Source: CAYJAD01 sp964370675
GTDB taxonomy: Bacteria > Desulfobacterota > Desulfovibrionia > Desulfovibrionales > Desulfovibrionaceae
Length of the DNA stretch: 64,000 nucleotides
Reading direction: 5' to 3'
NCBI GenBank assembly: GCA_964370675.1
Contig: CAYJKC010000004.1
Coordinates: forward strand, 34,735-98,734
Position numbers and translations under genes: made by a program. The number at the start of each line of letters is the position of its first letter. Position 1 is the stretch's first letter. Shown here in pieces: positions 28,255 to 36,884 of this stretch. Under the pieces are notes generated by a model, which was not told the DNA's origin, made no database searches, and worked only from the letters and a program-made list of their open reading frames with translations.

Positions 28255-29051
28255 TTTCTACTCATCTTTCCAAGGCTCTCTTTGAAGGTAATGGTATTGC
28301 AATTGCTTTTCCATTCAGCTTCAAAGTATGGAATATATCAGAGCTAATTGTAGAGGTTACAGATAAAAATGGTGCGACTACTTCTGTCACGAATTGGACA
28401 GCAGAGCTAACAAGCGGTGGTGGTACTGTTACATATTTACATAATGGTTCAGCCCTACCCATAGGCTATAAGTTAGCAATTTTGCGCAACATGCCATTTA
28501 AGCAAGAAGTAGATTTAATTTCCGGTGCTCGTTTTGATTCAGAAGTTATTGAAGTTGCATTAGATAGAGCAGCGGCAGAGCGTCAACAGCTTAAAGAACA
28601 TGTAGATAGAGCTGTTACTATTGCCGCATCTCTTGCTGGTGAAAATAAGTATGAACTTTCTGAAGACATTTTTACTGCTGCCAATGTGGCTGTTGATGCA
28701 GCAGAACGAGCTGAAATTGCTGCTGATATTGCTGTAACGCGTTCTGACCAAATTCTTGAACTTGATATAGCTACCCAACTTAGCCTTGATGACAATGCTA
28801 GTGCTTCCTATGACCCAAGTACCGGCATGCTAACCCTATACGTACCTGAGGGACCACCCGGACTTACCGGACCGCAAGGACCCATAGGAGCGCAAGGTCC
28901 GCAAGGTGAGCGTGGTGAACAAGGCATACATGGTATACAGGGTGAACGTGGTGTGCCTGGTACAGCACCTACAGTTGATATTATTAGTTGTGGCGGAGCG
29001 CATCAAACGCAAATTTCCACTATTAGCAGTGGTAATGCTGCAGGAATTTAA
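28251..29051 (+). CDS. tail fibre with T7-type N-terminal domain and collagen-like repeat
   Basis: 266 residues from the ATG at 28251 (AGGGGG upstream). Residues 1-120 resemble the T7 gp17 N-terminal attachment domain (AIAFPFSFKVWNISELIVEV, LPIGYKLAILRNMPFKQEVDL, FDSEVIEVALDRAAAERQQL). Then a helical stalk, then about 14 Gly-X-Y triplets (PGLTGPQGPIGAQGPQG and on). It ends soon after, so it is short for a full fibre and may be a trimeric adaptor carrying other tip proteins. Confidence 0.82.
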   Translation: MISTHLSKALFEGNGIAIAFPFSFKVWNISELIVEVTDKNGATTSVTNWTAELTSGGGTVTYLHNGSALPIGYKLAILRNMPFKQEVDLISGARFDSEVIEVALDRAAAERQQLKEHVDRAVTIAASLAGENKYELSEDIFTAANVAVDAAERAEIAADIAVTRSDQILELDIATQLSLDDNASASYDPSTGMLTLYVPEGPPGLTGPQGPIGAQGPQGERGEQGIHGIQGERGVPGTAPTVDIISCGGAHQTQISTISSGNAAGI

Positions 29052-29060
29052 GGGGGATAT

Positions 29061-29924
29061 ATGCCATTATTTCAAATTCAACACAGGGTAGACACAGAGG
29101 CTAATTGGGCAAATATTAACCCTACTCTATTAAAGGGTGAGATTGGTCTTGCCATTAAAAGTGATAATTCATTTGGCTTTAAATTTGGTGACGGTACACG
29201 CGCTTGGAATGACTTAGCCTATGCATCCGGTGCGCAAGGAGAAGCTGGACCTCAGGGAATAGAAGGACCACAGGGACCAGAAGGACCAGCAGGACCTCAA
29301 GGAGTTGAGGGACCACAGGGTCCCATTGGTTTAACTCCACCTATTTCAAGTGCGACTGATAGTTCATCTACAACTACTGCAGCTAGTTCATTAGCAGTGA
29401 AGACGGTTAAAGATAATATACTAAGTTTAAGTGAAGGGTTGGACATTGCACTAACCACCAAGGCGGATACGGATTTATCCAACTTGTCACCAGAAGGCGA
29501 AGCTAAACTTGGTAATTACCGCGTCATCTACGGCACTGGACAAAAAGCTGTGTATGACCCCGATAATCCACTAGCTATTGAGGATGATGCTTTGGGTACA
29601 AATGGTACGGTTGCCACCAGTGCCAGATATGTTTTAACGAATCCGTTTGGAAATAACACTCCTGTGTTAATAGTGACACAATTGTATATGCTTAATAAAT
29701 GGGGAGACCCAAGTTTTGTTATGACAATTAATGTACCAAATATTTTTCCAGGTCTAGGGTCATATGGAGTAAAATGTTCATTCATACCAGAAGAAGGACT
29801 AATATTACAAACAGGACAAGGTGCAGTTGCAGCACATTATAGTTATACTGGTGGAGCTATTACAATTACCGCTCCTGTAGCGTCTGCACCTTGTCGAGTA
29901 CATGTCTGGAAAGTAGGAGTTTAA
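29061..29924 (+). CDS. tail protein with collagen-like segment and C-terminal head domain
   Basis: 287 residues. The N-terminal 60 residues (QIQHRVDTEANWANINPTLLKGEIG, then FGFKFGDGTRAWNDL) resemble the short module found at the start of many phage tail-tip and receptor-binding proteins. Next come about 12 Gly-X-Y triplets (GEAGPQGIEGPQGPEGPAG), then a beta-rich C-terminal domain of about 150 residues, possibly the receptor-binding head. GGGGG lies upstream of the ATG. Confidence 0.75.
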   Translation: MPLFQIQHRVDTEANWANINPTLLKGEIGLAIKSDNSFGFKFGDGTRAWNDLAYASGAQGEAGPQGIEGPQGPEGPAGPQGVEGPQGPIGLTPPISSATDSSSTTTAASSLAVKTVKDNILSLSEGLDIALTTKADTDLSNLSPEGEAKLGNYRVIYGTGQKAVYDPDNPLAIEDDALGTNGTVATSARYVLTNPFGNNTPVLIVTQLYMLNKWGDPSFVMTINVPNIFPGLGSYGVKCSFIPEEGLILQTGQGAVAAHYSYTGGAITITAPVASAPCRVHVWKVGV

Positions 29925-29925
29925 T

Positions 29926-30405
29926 ATGTCAACTGTTAAAATATATGCAAAAGTGGGTGAAAGTGCTCAGCAATTCAACGGTATTAAGCCCGAGGGTTGG
30001 ATTGAAATGCAAAGTGAAAGACCAGAAGGTACTTGGATTGCTCAAGCTGACGGTACTTGGGGTCAAATGAATATCCATGACCAAGCTATGCAGTTAAGTA
30101 TGAGCAAGCTTGATTTTGTGGAAATTACAGAAGCTTTAACCGCTAACATGCCAAACCCTGTAACATGGGCAAGTATAAATAATTGGATGCAAAGCAATCC
30201 AGAAATACAAAAGCTGTTCATATTAGCAACCGATGTTTATCGCAATGACCCAAAGTTAGAGGAAGTTACTGCCATGTTTGGTGCTGAATTTTTACCATTT
30301 CTTGACATGATGTTTGTATACAAGGATGCCATTAAAGCTGAGATTGCACAAGCTAAAGCAGAAGGTAGAGCTATCAATTTAGATGCATATATCCCTAGCG
30401 CGTAG
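29926..30405 (+). CDS. tail-associated hypothetical protein, possible fibre chaperone
   Basis: 159 residues, starts one base after the previous stop. An N-terminal beta segment contains EGWIEMQSERPEGTWIAQADGTWG, similar in style to tail-fibre assembly proteins. The rest is helical. No firm family. Its position right after two fibre genes suggests a role in fibre folding or as a fibre subunit. Confidence 0.55.
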   Translation: MSTVKIYAKVGESAQQFNGIKPEGWIEMQSERPEGTWIAQADGTWGQMNIHDQAMQLSMSKLDFVEITEALTANMPNPVTWASINNWMQSNPEIQKLFILATDVYRNDPKLEEVTAMFGAEFLPFLDMMFVYKDAIKAEIAQAKAEGRAINLDAYIPSA

Positions 30406-30413
30406 GTGAAAAT

Positions 30414-31091
30414 ATGCAAGTTATATCTAACAAAATATTAAAACCTAATGGCGAATATGGTCAAGATGGTTTAGTTATTCGTGGACCACAAGAGGTGCTT
30501 ATCGAACACTGCCTATTCACTAACGAAGGAGCTAACCCTCTACAAGCCGATGAATTGCTAGATATTAGCGGTGGTGCAAAAGTTACCATACGCCACTGTG
30601 AATTTCGTATGAATGGGCTTGGCATACTTATTGGTAATTCTGCTGACGATGCAGATATGGAAAACAAAAAACTAGGACTTAATGTGCTTATGGAATATTG
30701 CTATTTGCATGATATGAGCCGCCGCTTTCCGCGTATTCATGGTGGCACTTTGCGTATGCATCATTGCCTCATTGAGAATTGGGGTTTACCTAACACCTTC
30801 CATGAAAAAAGCTTTGGTGTACGCGTTGGTCCAAAGGCTAAAGGTTACATTGATTGGTGTATTTTTAAGCAACCTAGCATGTGGGCATTTATGAACGCCA
30901 ATCGCTTTCAAGACCCATTCGGACCGCGTTTAGGCGCGTACTCTGATGATGGGAATGGTGTTAAGGCTAGTAATTGTTACAAAAACCACTGGTGGATTAA
31001 TGTGGAAAATTGCAATGGCTGGCTTGATAAACAAGTGGCATATGACCTTGAAAAAGAGATTAAAGCAAATTTGCCAAAATTTGAGGTGTAG
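30414..31091 (+). CDS. pectate-lyase-like right-handed beta-helix protein
   Basis: 225 residues with repeated strand-turn units (VLIEHCLF, VTIRHCEF, VLMEYCYLHD, LRMHHCLIEN, GYIDWCIFK), the ladder of pectate lyase 1-type beta-helices. It has no signal peptide and sits among tail genes, so it is probably a tailspike or depolymerase-like subunit rather than a secreted lyase. Catalytic residues cannot be assigned with confidence. Confidence 0.7.
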   Translation: MQVISNKILKPNGEYGQDGLVIRGPQEVLIEHCLFTNEGANPLQADELLDISGGAKVTIRHCEFRMNGLGILIGNSADDADMENKKLGLNVLMEYCYLHDMSRRFPRIHGGTLRMHHCLIENWGLPNTFHEKSFGVRVGPKAKGYIDWCIFKQPSMWAFMNANRFQDPFGPRLGAYSDDGNGVKASNCYKNHWWINVENCNGWLDKQVAYDLEKEIKANLPKFEV

Positions 31092-31093
31092 TT

Positions 31094-31495
31094 ATGGCTG
31101 TACCATTTGCTGGAGCTATTTTAGGTGCTATTACAAGCATTGCAGGTCCTATTTTTGACCGCTTATTTCCCGATTCAGAAGCTGCTCAAAAAGCAAAGTT
31201 TGAATTCATACAAGAAATGACTAGAAATGAAAGTGAATTTAGCCTTGCCATAGCAGGCATAATTCAAGCAGAAGCTGCAAGTAAGCATTGGCTTGCTGCC
31301 AATTGGCGCCCTATTACCATGCTTGTTTTTGTAGGTTTAATTGTGGCGCGTTGGTTTGGCTTTGCAGCTCCAAGCTTATCTGAAGCTGAATATTTAAAGC
31401 TATGGTCCATTGTAGAGCTTGGCCTTGGTGGATATGTCATAGGGCGAAGCGTAGAAAAAAGCCTACCAAACTTAGCAAATTTATTTAAAAAATAA
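31094..31495 (+). CDS. holin, GTA-type three-TM family
   Basis: 133 residues. An N-terminal hydrophobic segment is followed by a charged loop (DSEAAQKAKFEFIQEM) and then SKHWLAANWRPITMLVFVGLIVARWFG and a last helix ending GLGGYVIGRSVEK. The W-R-P-I-T-M and GLGGYVIGRS blocks are hallmarks of the 3TM holin family named for gene-transfer release. The family also occurs in ordinary phages, so it does not by itself prove a GTA. It is separated from the endolysin, which lies in locus 2. Confidence 0.8.
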   Translation: MAVPFAGAILGAITSIAGPIFDRLFPDSEAAQKAKFEFIQEMTRNESEFSLAIAGIIQAEAASKHWLAANWRPITMLVFVGLIVARWFGFAAPSLSEAEYLKLWSIVELGLGGYVIGRSVEKSLPNLANLFKK

Positions 31496-31503
31496 GGACA
31501 ATT

Positions 31504-33576
31504 ATGCGTGTAGCTCTAACTAACTTTACTGGCGGAGAAATAGCACCGTCACTGGCGGCGCGCTACGATTTATCACGGTATAAAAATTCTGTGCAATGCA
31601 TGGAGAATTTTTTACCCAATGTACATGGCAATGTTGAGCGTAGACCTGGCACAAAATTTGTTGCAAACCTTGGTTCAGGGGTAGAAAATGATGCTGTGCT
31701 TTTTCCATTTTCATTTTCTGTGGAGGCAGCACAAAACTTTGTTCTCATAATGTCAGAACATAAATTGCGCATTGCTCAATTTGATAATCTTATAACCGGT
31801 GTTGAAATTGCTACTCCTTATACTGCACAAGATATTCTTAATATATCCTTTGCTCAAGTGGGTGATATTGTCTATTTAGCACATAGTAACTATCCTTTAC
31901 ATAAAATAACACGTTCAGGGCAAGGACCAAACTACACTTGGGCAATACATGCTGTGCACCTTAACTCGTCTCTACCAGCTCCGACCATAACAAGTGTAGG
32001 ATTTCATTATCTACCAGATTGGGGGCAGCCTGCCACACCACTATCACATAATATACAGTATAGAGTTGTGGCAGTTGATGCTAGCGGCAGGCAATCATTA
32101 CCTTCTAACCATGGCTCTGTTTTGGGCAAACATCCATCAGATTGGGTTTTAGGTGAATATGCATATCTAGCTTGGAATCAAGTTCCTGGTGCCGTAGAGT
32201 ATAATGTTTATCGCCAAGAGGCGGGGTACTATGGTTTTATTGGAGTTAGTACTACAACATCTTTTGGTGATAATAATTATGAAGCAGACATTGCTGACAC
32301 TCCACAATTAGAGTGGAATCCATTTGTAGGGAATAATCATCCAGGTGTAGTAGCATTTCATCATCAACGTATGGTGCTTGCTGCCACTCGGCAAAGCCCA
32401 CAAGCGTTTTATATGTCTCGGGTGGGAGATTTTGAAAATTTTCGAAAATCTGCACCATTGAAAGAAGATGATCCCGTAGAATATCACATTGCATCAGGTA
32501 ATATTGATACTATTACTTGGGCTGCAAGTTTTGGTGATTTGCTAATTGGCACTAGTGGTAGTGAATATAAGGTTAGTGGTGATGGTGGTATTATTTCTAA
32601 TACCAATGTGAATATTTCTGCCCAAAGTTATTGGGGAAGTTCTAATTTATTTCCAATGATTATCGGCAATTCTGTTTTACATGTGCAAAGGCATGGCTCA
32701 AGGGTGCGTGATTTGTTTTATAGCCTTGAAAAGGATGGCTATGCCGGTAATGATTTATCTATCATGGCTCCGCATCTTTTTGATGGATATAGTTTACGCC
32801 AATGGGCTTTTCAGCAAACACCTTATTCTACGGTGTGGGTTGTGCGTGATGATGGCGTCTTGCTGGCTTTAACCTATATGAAAGAACATGATATTTGGGG
32901 CTGGAGTAGGCATTATACCCAAGGCAAGGTACGTTCTTTAACCTCATTATCAGGGCATGATTCCGATGTTATATATATGGTTGTTGAACGTGAAATAAAC
33001 GGACAATCAGCTTATTATCTTGAAAAGTTAACTCCGCGTTGGACTGCTGCACAAGGTATTGCAAACGCTTTTTTTGTGGATGCAGGCAGTAGCTACATTA
33101 GTGAAAATCCAACTCAAGATATAACTGGGCTTGAACATTTAGAAGGCTGCACAGTTTCTATATTAGCCGATGGTAGCCCCATTGAAAGCTTGGTAGTTAA
33201 AAATGGCAGTGTGAGCATACCCTATGCCGCAAAAGCTATACATGTGGGTATTGGTTTTAACTCTATAATATCTCCTTTACCGGTAGAAGGAGATTTGCAA
33301 ACGGGCACAACACTAAACCAGCAACGCGGCTATGGCCAATGTAGCGTGCGCATGCATGATAGTGTTGGTGGTAAATATGGACCAAGCAAGGATGAGCTAT
33401 ATGATTTCCCCTTCCTACCTAGTGCATGGGGTGAAGCAGTAGATCCTTTTAGCGGGCATGTGGACTTTATACCCGGTGGTGGACAAGGCAGTGATACTTC
33501 ACTTTACATTGTACAAGATAGAGCACTGCCCTTTACTATGTCGGCTATTGTTATCAATGTAGATATAAGTGGGTAA
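31504..33576 (+). CDS. tail tubular protein B / nozzle (T7 gp12-like)
   Basis: 690 residues. The start FTGGEIAPSLAARYDLSRYKNSVQCMENFLP and the following NVERRPGTKFV are diagnostic for podoviral tail-tube (nozzle) proteins. Later blocks VVAFHHQRMVLAATRQSPQ and FGDLLIGTSGSEYKVSG are also typical. Full length. Together with TTP-A it would build the short non-contractile tail. An AAGGA site precedes the ATG. Confidence 0.88.
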   Translation: MRVALTNFTGGEIAPSLAARYDLSRYKNSVQCMENFLPNVHGNVERRPGTKFVANLGSGVENDAVLFPFSFSVEAAQNFVLIMSEHKLRIAQFDNLITGVEIATPYTAQDILNISFAQVGDIVYLAHSNYPLHKITRSGQGPNYTWAIHAVHLNSSLPAPTITSVGFHYLPDWGQPATPLSHNIQYRVVAVDASGRQSLPSNHGSVLGKHPSDWVLGEYAYLAWNQVPGAVEYNVYRQEAGYYGFIGVSTTTSFGDNNYEADIADTPQLEWNPFVGNNHPGVVAFHHQRMVLAATRQSPQAFYMSRVGDFENFRKSAPLKEDDPVEYHIASGNIDTITWAASFGDLLIGTSGSEYKVSGDGGIISNTNVNISAQSYWGSSNLFPMIIGNSVLHVQRHGSRVRDLFYSLEKDGYAGNDLSIMAPHLFDGYSLRQWAFQQTPYSTVWVVRDDGVLLALTYMKEHDIWGWSRHYTQGKVRSLTSLSGHDSDVIYMVVEREINGQSAYYLEKLTPRWTAAQGIANAFFVDAGSSYISENPTQDITGLEHLEGCTVSILADGSPIESLVVKNGSVSIPYAAKAIHVGIGFNSIISPLPVEGDLQTGTTLNQQRGYGQCSVRMHDSVGGKYGPSKDELYDFPFLPSAWGEAVDPFSGHVDFIPGGGQGSDTSLYIVQDRALPFTMSAIVINVDISG

Positions 33577-33579
33577 ATT

Positions 33580-34038
33580 ATGATTACATTTCACTCAGAA
33601 ACATTAGCTAATATATTACCATGTGTAGAAAGCTTAGCCCAAGCGCATTGGCATGAAGTGGAAGAAATAATGCATGGTAAGCAAGATTATACCATTAATG
33701 AACATGCATATAAACAATTAGAAGAACTAAATATGCTACATATAAGCATTGCCAAGGATACACAAGAAAATATTGGCGGTTATATAGTATTTATAATTAC
33801 TTCATCACATCATAAACCTCAAGAATTGATTGCAAGCCTTGATGCTTTTTACCTTGTGCCTGCCATGCGCAAAAGTTTCACAGCCATTGAGTTTTTGCGA
33901 AACGCAGAGAGTAGCTTAAGGGAGCGTGGAGTTCATGTAATACAATTTTCATCACCAGCATCGCGTCCTTGTGATGCATTATACAAACGACTTGGCGCAA
34001 AACACATTGAAAACATTTACCACAAGAGGTTAATATAA
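33580..34038 (+). CDS. GNAT-like protein, possible internal virion protein (gp13-like)
   Basis: 152 residues with a GNAT-like order: a helix, strands (MLHISIAKD, GGYIVFIITSS), LDAFYLVPAMRKSFTAIEFLRNAE and a C-terminal ALYKRLGAKHIENIYHKRLI resembling motif B. Podoviruses carry GNAT-fold proteins next to tail and internal virion genes; enzymatic activity is not certain. It starts 3 bases after TTP-B and overlaps the next gene by one base. Confidence 0.65.
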   Translation: MITFHSETLANILPCVESLAQAHWHEVEEIMHGKQDYTINEHAYKQLEELNMLHISIAKDTQENIGGYIVFIITSSHHKPQELIASLDAFYLVPAMRKSFTAIEFLRNAESSLRERGVHVIQFSSPASRPCDALYKRLGAKHIENIYHKRLI

Positions 34039-34592
34039 TGGGATATTTAACAACTACCATTATTGGTACTGCAGCAGCCTTGGCAACTAGTGCCGTAGGG
34101 GTTGCTAAAAGTCTTGAGCAATCCAATAATCAAAAAGCACAGCTTGAACATGAAGCCAATTTGGCAGAATATAATGCCCAAATAACCGAAGATAAAGCCC
34201 AAATTGTCGAAGAAGAAGGCAAGCAAGCTAAGCGTGAAGCCGATGAAGCTGCCACACGCAAAAGGCAAGAAGCTGCATTAATGGTTAGTAGCCAAAGGTC
34301 AAAACAAGGGGCATCTGGTGCACAAGTGGATGTAGGCAGCAACCTTGACTTAAACCTTGATACAGTGGAAAGAGGTGAACTTGATGCGCTACAATTAGAA
34401 GAACAAGGCAAATTGCAAGGCCATAACAAACAGCTTCAAGCTTGGAATTTACGCAATCAAGGTACAATTGATCAACTTGCCGCAGATACATACAGTGATA
34501 AAGCAAAAGAATATTCGCCCATGCTTAACTCTGCACCCACACTTATTAATGAGGGCAAAAAATCTGCCAATGCATTTATAAACTTAATTTAA
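34038..34592 (+). CDS. internal virion protein (gp14-like)
   Basis: 184 residues. The N-terminus is hydrophobic (TTTIIGTAAALATSAVGVAKS), then a long Ala/Glu/Gln-rich coiled coil. It fits the gp14-like internal core or ejection proteins found after the nozzle and gp13 genes. It is the last gene visible in locus 1; the 100-N gap begins 29 bases after the stop, so larger ejection proteins could be hidden there. Confidence 0.7.
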   Translation: MGYLTTTIIGTAAALATSAVGVAKSLEQSNNQKAQLEHEANLAEYNAQITEDKAQIVEEEGKQAKREADEAATRKRQEAALMVSSQRSKQGASGAQVDVGSNLDLNLDTVERGELDALQLEEQGKLQGHNKQLQAWNLRNQGTIDQLAADTYSDKAKEYSPMLNSAPTLINEGKKSANAFINLI

Positions 34593-34621
34593 CACCTTAC
34601 CATGATCCTGCTCCCCTCTTG

Positions 34622-34721
34622 NNNNNNNNNNNNNNNNNNNNNNNNNNNNNNNNNNNNNNNNNNNNNNNNNNNNNNNNNNNNNNNNNNNNNNNNNNNNNNN
34701 NNNNNNNNNNNNNNNNNNNNN
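34622..34721. other. assembly gap (100 N) at the end of particle locus 1
   Basis: A standard 100-N placeholder of unknown real size. It hides the junction between locus 1 and the minus-strand gmhB gene, including the gmhB C-terminus. Confidence 0.98.
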
Positions 34722-35315
34722 TTGCTTACAAAAAATTTCGTCTATAAAATGCCTAAGATTACCCCCTGCAAACAAAAAAGCTCTTATCCCAGCATTTTTT
34801 GCTGCTTCAACATCACTTTCTCTATCTCCAATGAGCAAAGATTTTTCTTTTATAATACAATATTTAGAAAGCAAATCATCAATCATTTTGGGCTGTGGCT
34901 TTCTGCAATAACAAGATATGGCAAACTCTTTCACTACACCTTCAGGGTGATGCGGACAAAAAGCAAACTCATCAATATGCGCGTCAATTGCTTGCAATTC
35001 ACTTTGCATTTTATGGTGAAAAGCATGCATTTGTTCTTCTACATATAACCCCTTGGCAATGCCCGATTGATTTGTAACGACGAAAACATAATAACCTATA
35101 TCATTAAAAAATTTAATAGTATCTTTTGCTCCCTCAATCCAAACTAAATCTTCTACCCTATGAGTATGACCTGCGTCTTTATTTAGAACCCCGTCTCTAT
35201 CAAAAAAAATTGCAGGGCGACAAGAAGTTTGTTTTTTCACATTACAAGCATCTTTATCCAAAACGTCATTGGACAAGTGAAGCTTCTTACAATCACATAT
35301 AAAATTTTTACTCAT
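34722..35315 (-). CDS. gmhB: HAD phosphatase, D-glycero-D-manno-heptose 1,7-bisphosphate 7-phosphatase type, C-terminus missing
   Basis: About 198 codons visible from the ATG at 35315. HAD nucleophile motif FFDRDGVLN, motif II VTNQSG, the zinc-binding C-x-H ... C-x-C arrangement (CPHHPEGVVKE then SCYCRKPQPKM) and GDRESDVEAAKNAG. These are typical of GmhB, which makes the LPS heptose precursor. A longer upstream reading is open but lies over fcl and is not likely used. The gene runs into the 100-N gap, so it is partial. It starts 31 bases after fcl and is likely co-transcribed. Confidence 0.82.
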
Positions 35316-35346
35316 TACACTGAACCTGGATTTGAAAAAAGCATGC

Positions 35347-36285
35347 CTATGTTCGCACACTTTCTTGCTGAACAAACCATGCATAAGTTTCGCGCAAGCC
35401 TTGTTCAAAAGGAGTGCTAGGTTTCCACCCCATGCTTTGAATAAAACTTGAATCCATAAGCTTTCTGGGGGTTCCGTCGGGGCGCGAAGGATCAGTTGTA
35501 ATCTTACCCTCATAACCCACAACTTTAGCAACAGCTAGGGCAAGCTCCATCATATTTAACTCATCATTGCTGCCTATATTAACATGATCTTCACCAGAAT
35601 AATTATCCATAAGAAACAAAGCACCACCTACAATATCATCCACATGCACAAACTCGCGCAGTGCTGTGCCTGTTCCCCAAATGGCAACTTCTGGTAAATT
35701 GTTAAGCTTAGCTTCGTGAAAACGACGCATCATGGCTGGTAACACATGGCTATTTTCAGGGTGAAAATTATCTTCTGGTCCATATAAATTTCCTGGCATG
35801 GCAGCAATGGCATCAAAGTCATATTGCCTTCTATAAGCCTTACAAAGCATTATGCCAGCAATTTTAGCTACAGCAAAAGGCTCATTGGTTTCTTCTAACG
35901 GTCCAGTTAAAAGATATTCTTCCTTAATAGGTTGTGGACAAAGCTTGGGGTAGATGCAAGACGAACCTAAAAAAAGTAACTTCGTACAATTATTTTTATA
36001 AGCTGCATGGATGACGTTGGCTTCAATCATCATATTAAGATATATAAAATCTGCTGGATATGTAGAGTTAGCTATAATTCCACCAACCTTTGCAGCAGCT
36101 AAAATTACATAATCTGGCTTTTCCTTTTCAAAAAAATTATTGGTCATTTCTTGATTAGCTAAATCTAACTCAGCATGAGTTTTGACAATAAGGTTGGTGG
36201 CTCCCATACTTTTTAATTTACGCAAAAAAGCTGACCCAACTAAACCTCTATGTCCTGCTACAAATATTTTTTTATTTAAATCCAT
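35347..36285 (-). CDS. fcl: GDP-L-fucose synthase family, catalytic Tyr replaced by Phe
   Basis: 312 residues from the ATG at 36285 (AAGGAA upstream). The NADP motif GHRGLVGSA, the active-site Cys in GSSCIYP, GPLEETNEP, AKIAGI and NLYGPEDNFHPENSHVLPA identify GDP-4-keto-6-deoxymannose epimerase-reductase. In the SDR Y-x3-K motif the Tyr is Phe (EPFAVAK, codon TTT). The Cys and the RRFHEAK His are kept. This may abolish or change activity, or be a base error. No gmd is seen beside it. Confidence 0.82.
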   Translation of the reverse strand: MDLNKKIFVAGHRGLVGSAFLRKLKSMGATNLIVKTHAELDLANQEMTNNFFEKEKPDYVILAAAKVGGIIANSTYPADFIYLNMMIEANVIHAAYKNNCTKLLFLGSSCIYPKLCPQPIKEEYLLTGPLEETNEPFAVAKIAGIMLCKAYRRQYDFDAIAAMPGNLYGPEDNFHPENSHVLPAMMRRFHEAKLNNLPEVAIWGTGTALREFVHVDDIVGGALFLMDNYSGEDHVNIGSNDELNMMELALAVAKVVGYEGKITTDPSRPDGTPRKLMDSSFIQSMGWKPSTPFEQGLRETYAWFVQQESVRT

Positions 36286-36504
36286 CTTATATTTCCTTAC
36301 TTCATTTTTCGACATATTATCAATTGATACTTTGTTTTATATCTAACTAGCATAAAATTGTAAATGTTATTTCATATACCCCCAAAACACGATTCCAATT
36401 TGCCTACTTTTGCCTTTGATGTGTGAGGTCCGCTAAAAAAACTTTACCGAACCTCAAACATCGTTGCATAAATTAGTGAAATTGGAATGCCGTGACCCTA
36501 AAGC
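36286..36504. other. intergenic DNA before repeat copy A
   Basis: AT-rich spacer between fcl and the repeat. No supported gene. The 14 bases CGTGACCCTAAAGC at 36491-36504 recur at 36760-36773 on the far side of the repeat. Confidence 0.6.
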
Positions 36505-36759
36505 CAGGTGATTCCGATTTGTAATTTTTTGTGTGTGCAAAGCTACTTTGGTAAAGTTTTTTTCGCGTTGCAGCACCTCCGTTTCACTCTCGATTAACGT
36601 AAGGTTCGCAAGCTCACCTAACGTTAACGGCTTCGCCGCCCTTTGGGTCGGGCATACGCTCCGTCGCAGCAAATTGCTCAAAAAACCTTCCTTAAGTTGC
36701 TTTGCATACGCATAAGGAACAAAATTTTTTGGGTTAGAGTTATAAATCGGAGTCAATCA
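36505..36759 (+). repeat. MITE-like repeat, copy A (with 74-bp internal segment)
   Basis: The ends carry inverted ATTCCGATTT (36511-36520) and AAATCGGAGT (36744-36753). Two internal blocks (about 36538-36577 and 36652-36720) are nearly identical to the reverse complement of copy B at 41579-41765. Copy A has about 74 extra bases (36578-36651), which contain their own inverted repeat around TTAACG. It is flanked by perfect 14-bp direct repeats (36491-36504 and 36760-36773), as expected for an insertion with target duplication. No transposase is encoded. Confidence 0.8.
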
Positions 36760-36784
36760 CGTGACCCTAAAGCACTTAGATAAA

Positions 36785-36811
36785 AAAAGCCCCCAAACAG
36801 AGGGGGCTTTT
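36785..36811 (-). terminator. terminator after the livK-like gene
   Basis: AAAAGCCCCC (36785-36794) pairs with GGGGGCTTTT (36802-36811) around a 7-base loop, with A and T runs on both sides. It works for the minus-strand gene ending at 36885. Confidence 0.88.
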
Positions 36812-36884
36812 ACGACATAAAAATCAGACACCTAGCGGCGCAAAAAAACACGCCAAGTCTTAATTTTAAAAAATAAATTAAATC

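Noticed and set aside
34584..35531. 315-codon version of the gmhB frame
   Set aside because: The extra N-terminus overlaps fcl in another frame; the ATG at 35315 gives the normal HAD protein start.
36454..36756. Protein-like frames across the repeat at 36.5 kb and its counterpart at 41.6 kb
   Set aside because: They follow the repeated DNA and are not supported by start sites or known families; better explained as a non-coding mobile repeat.
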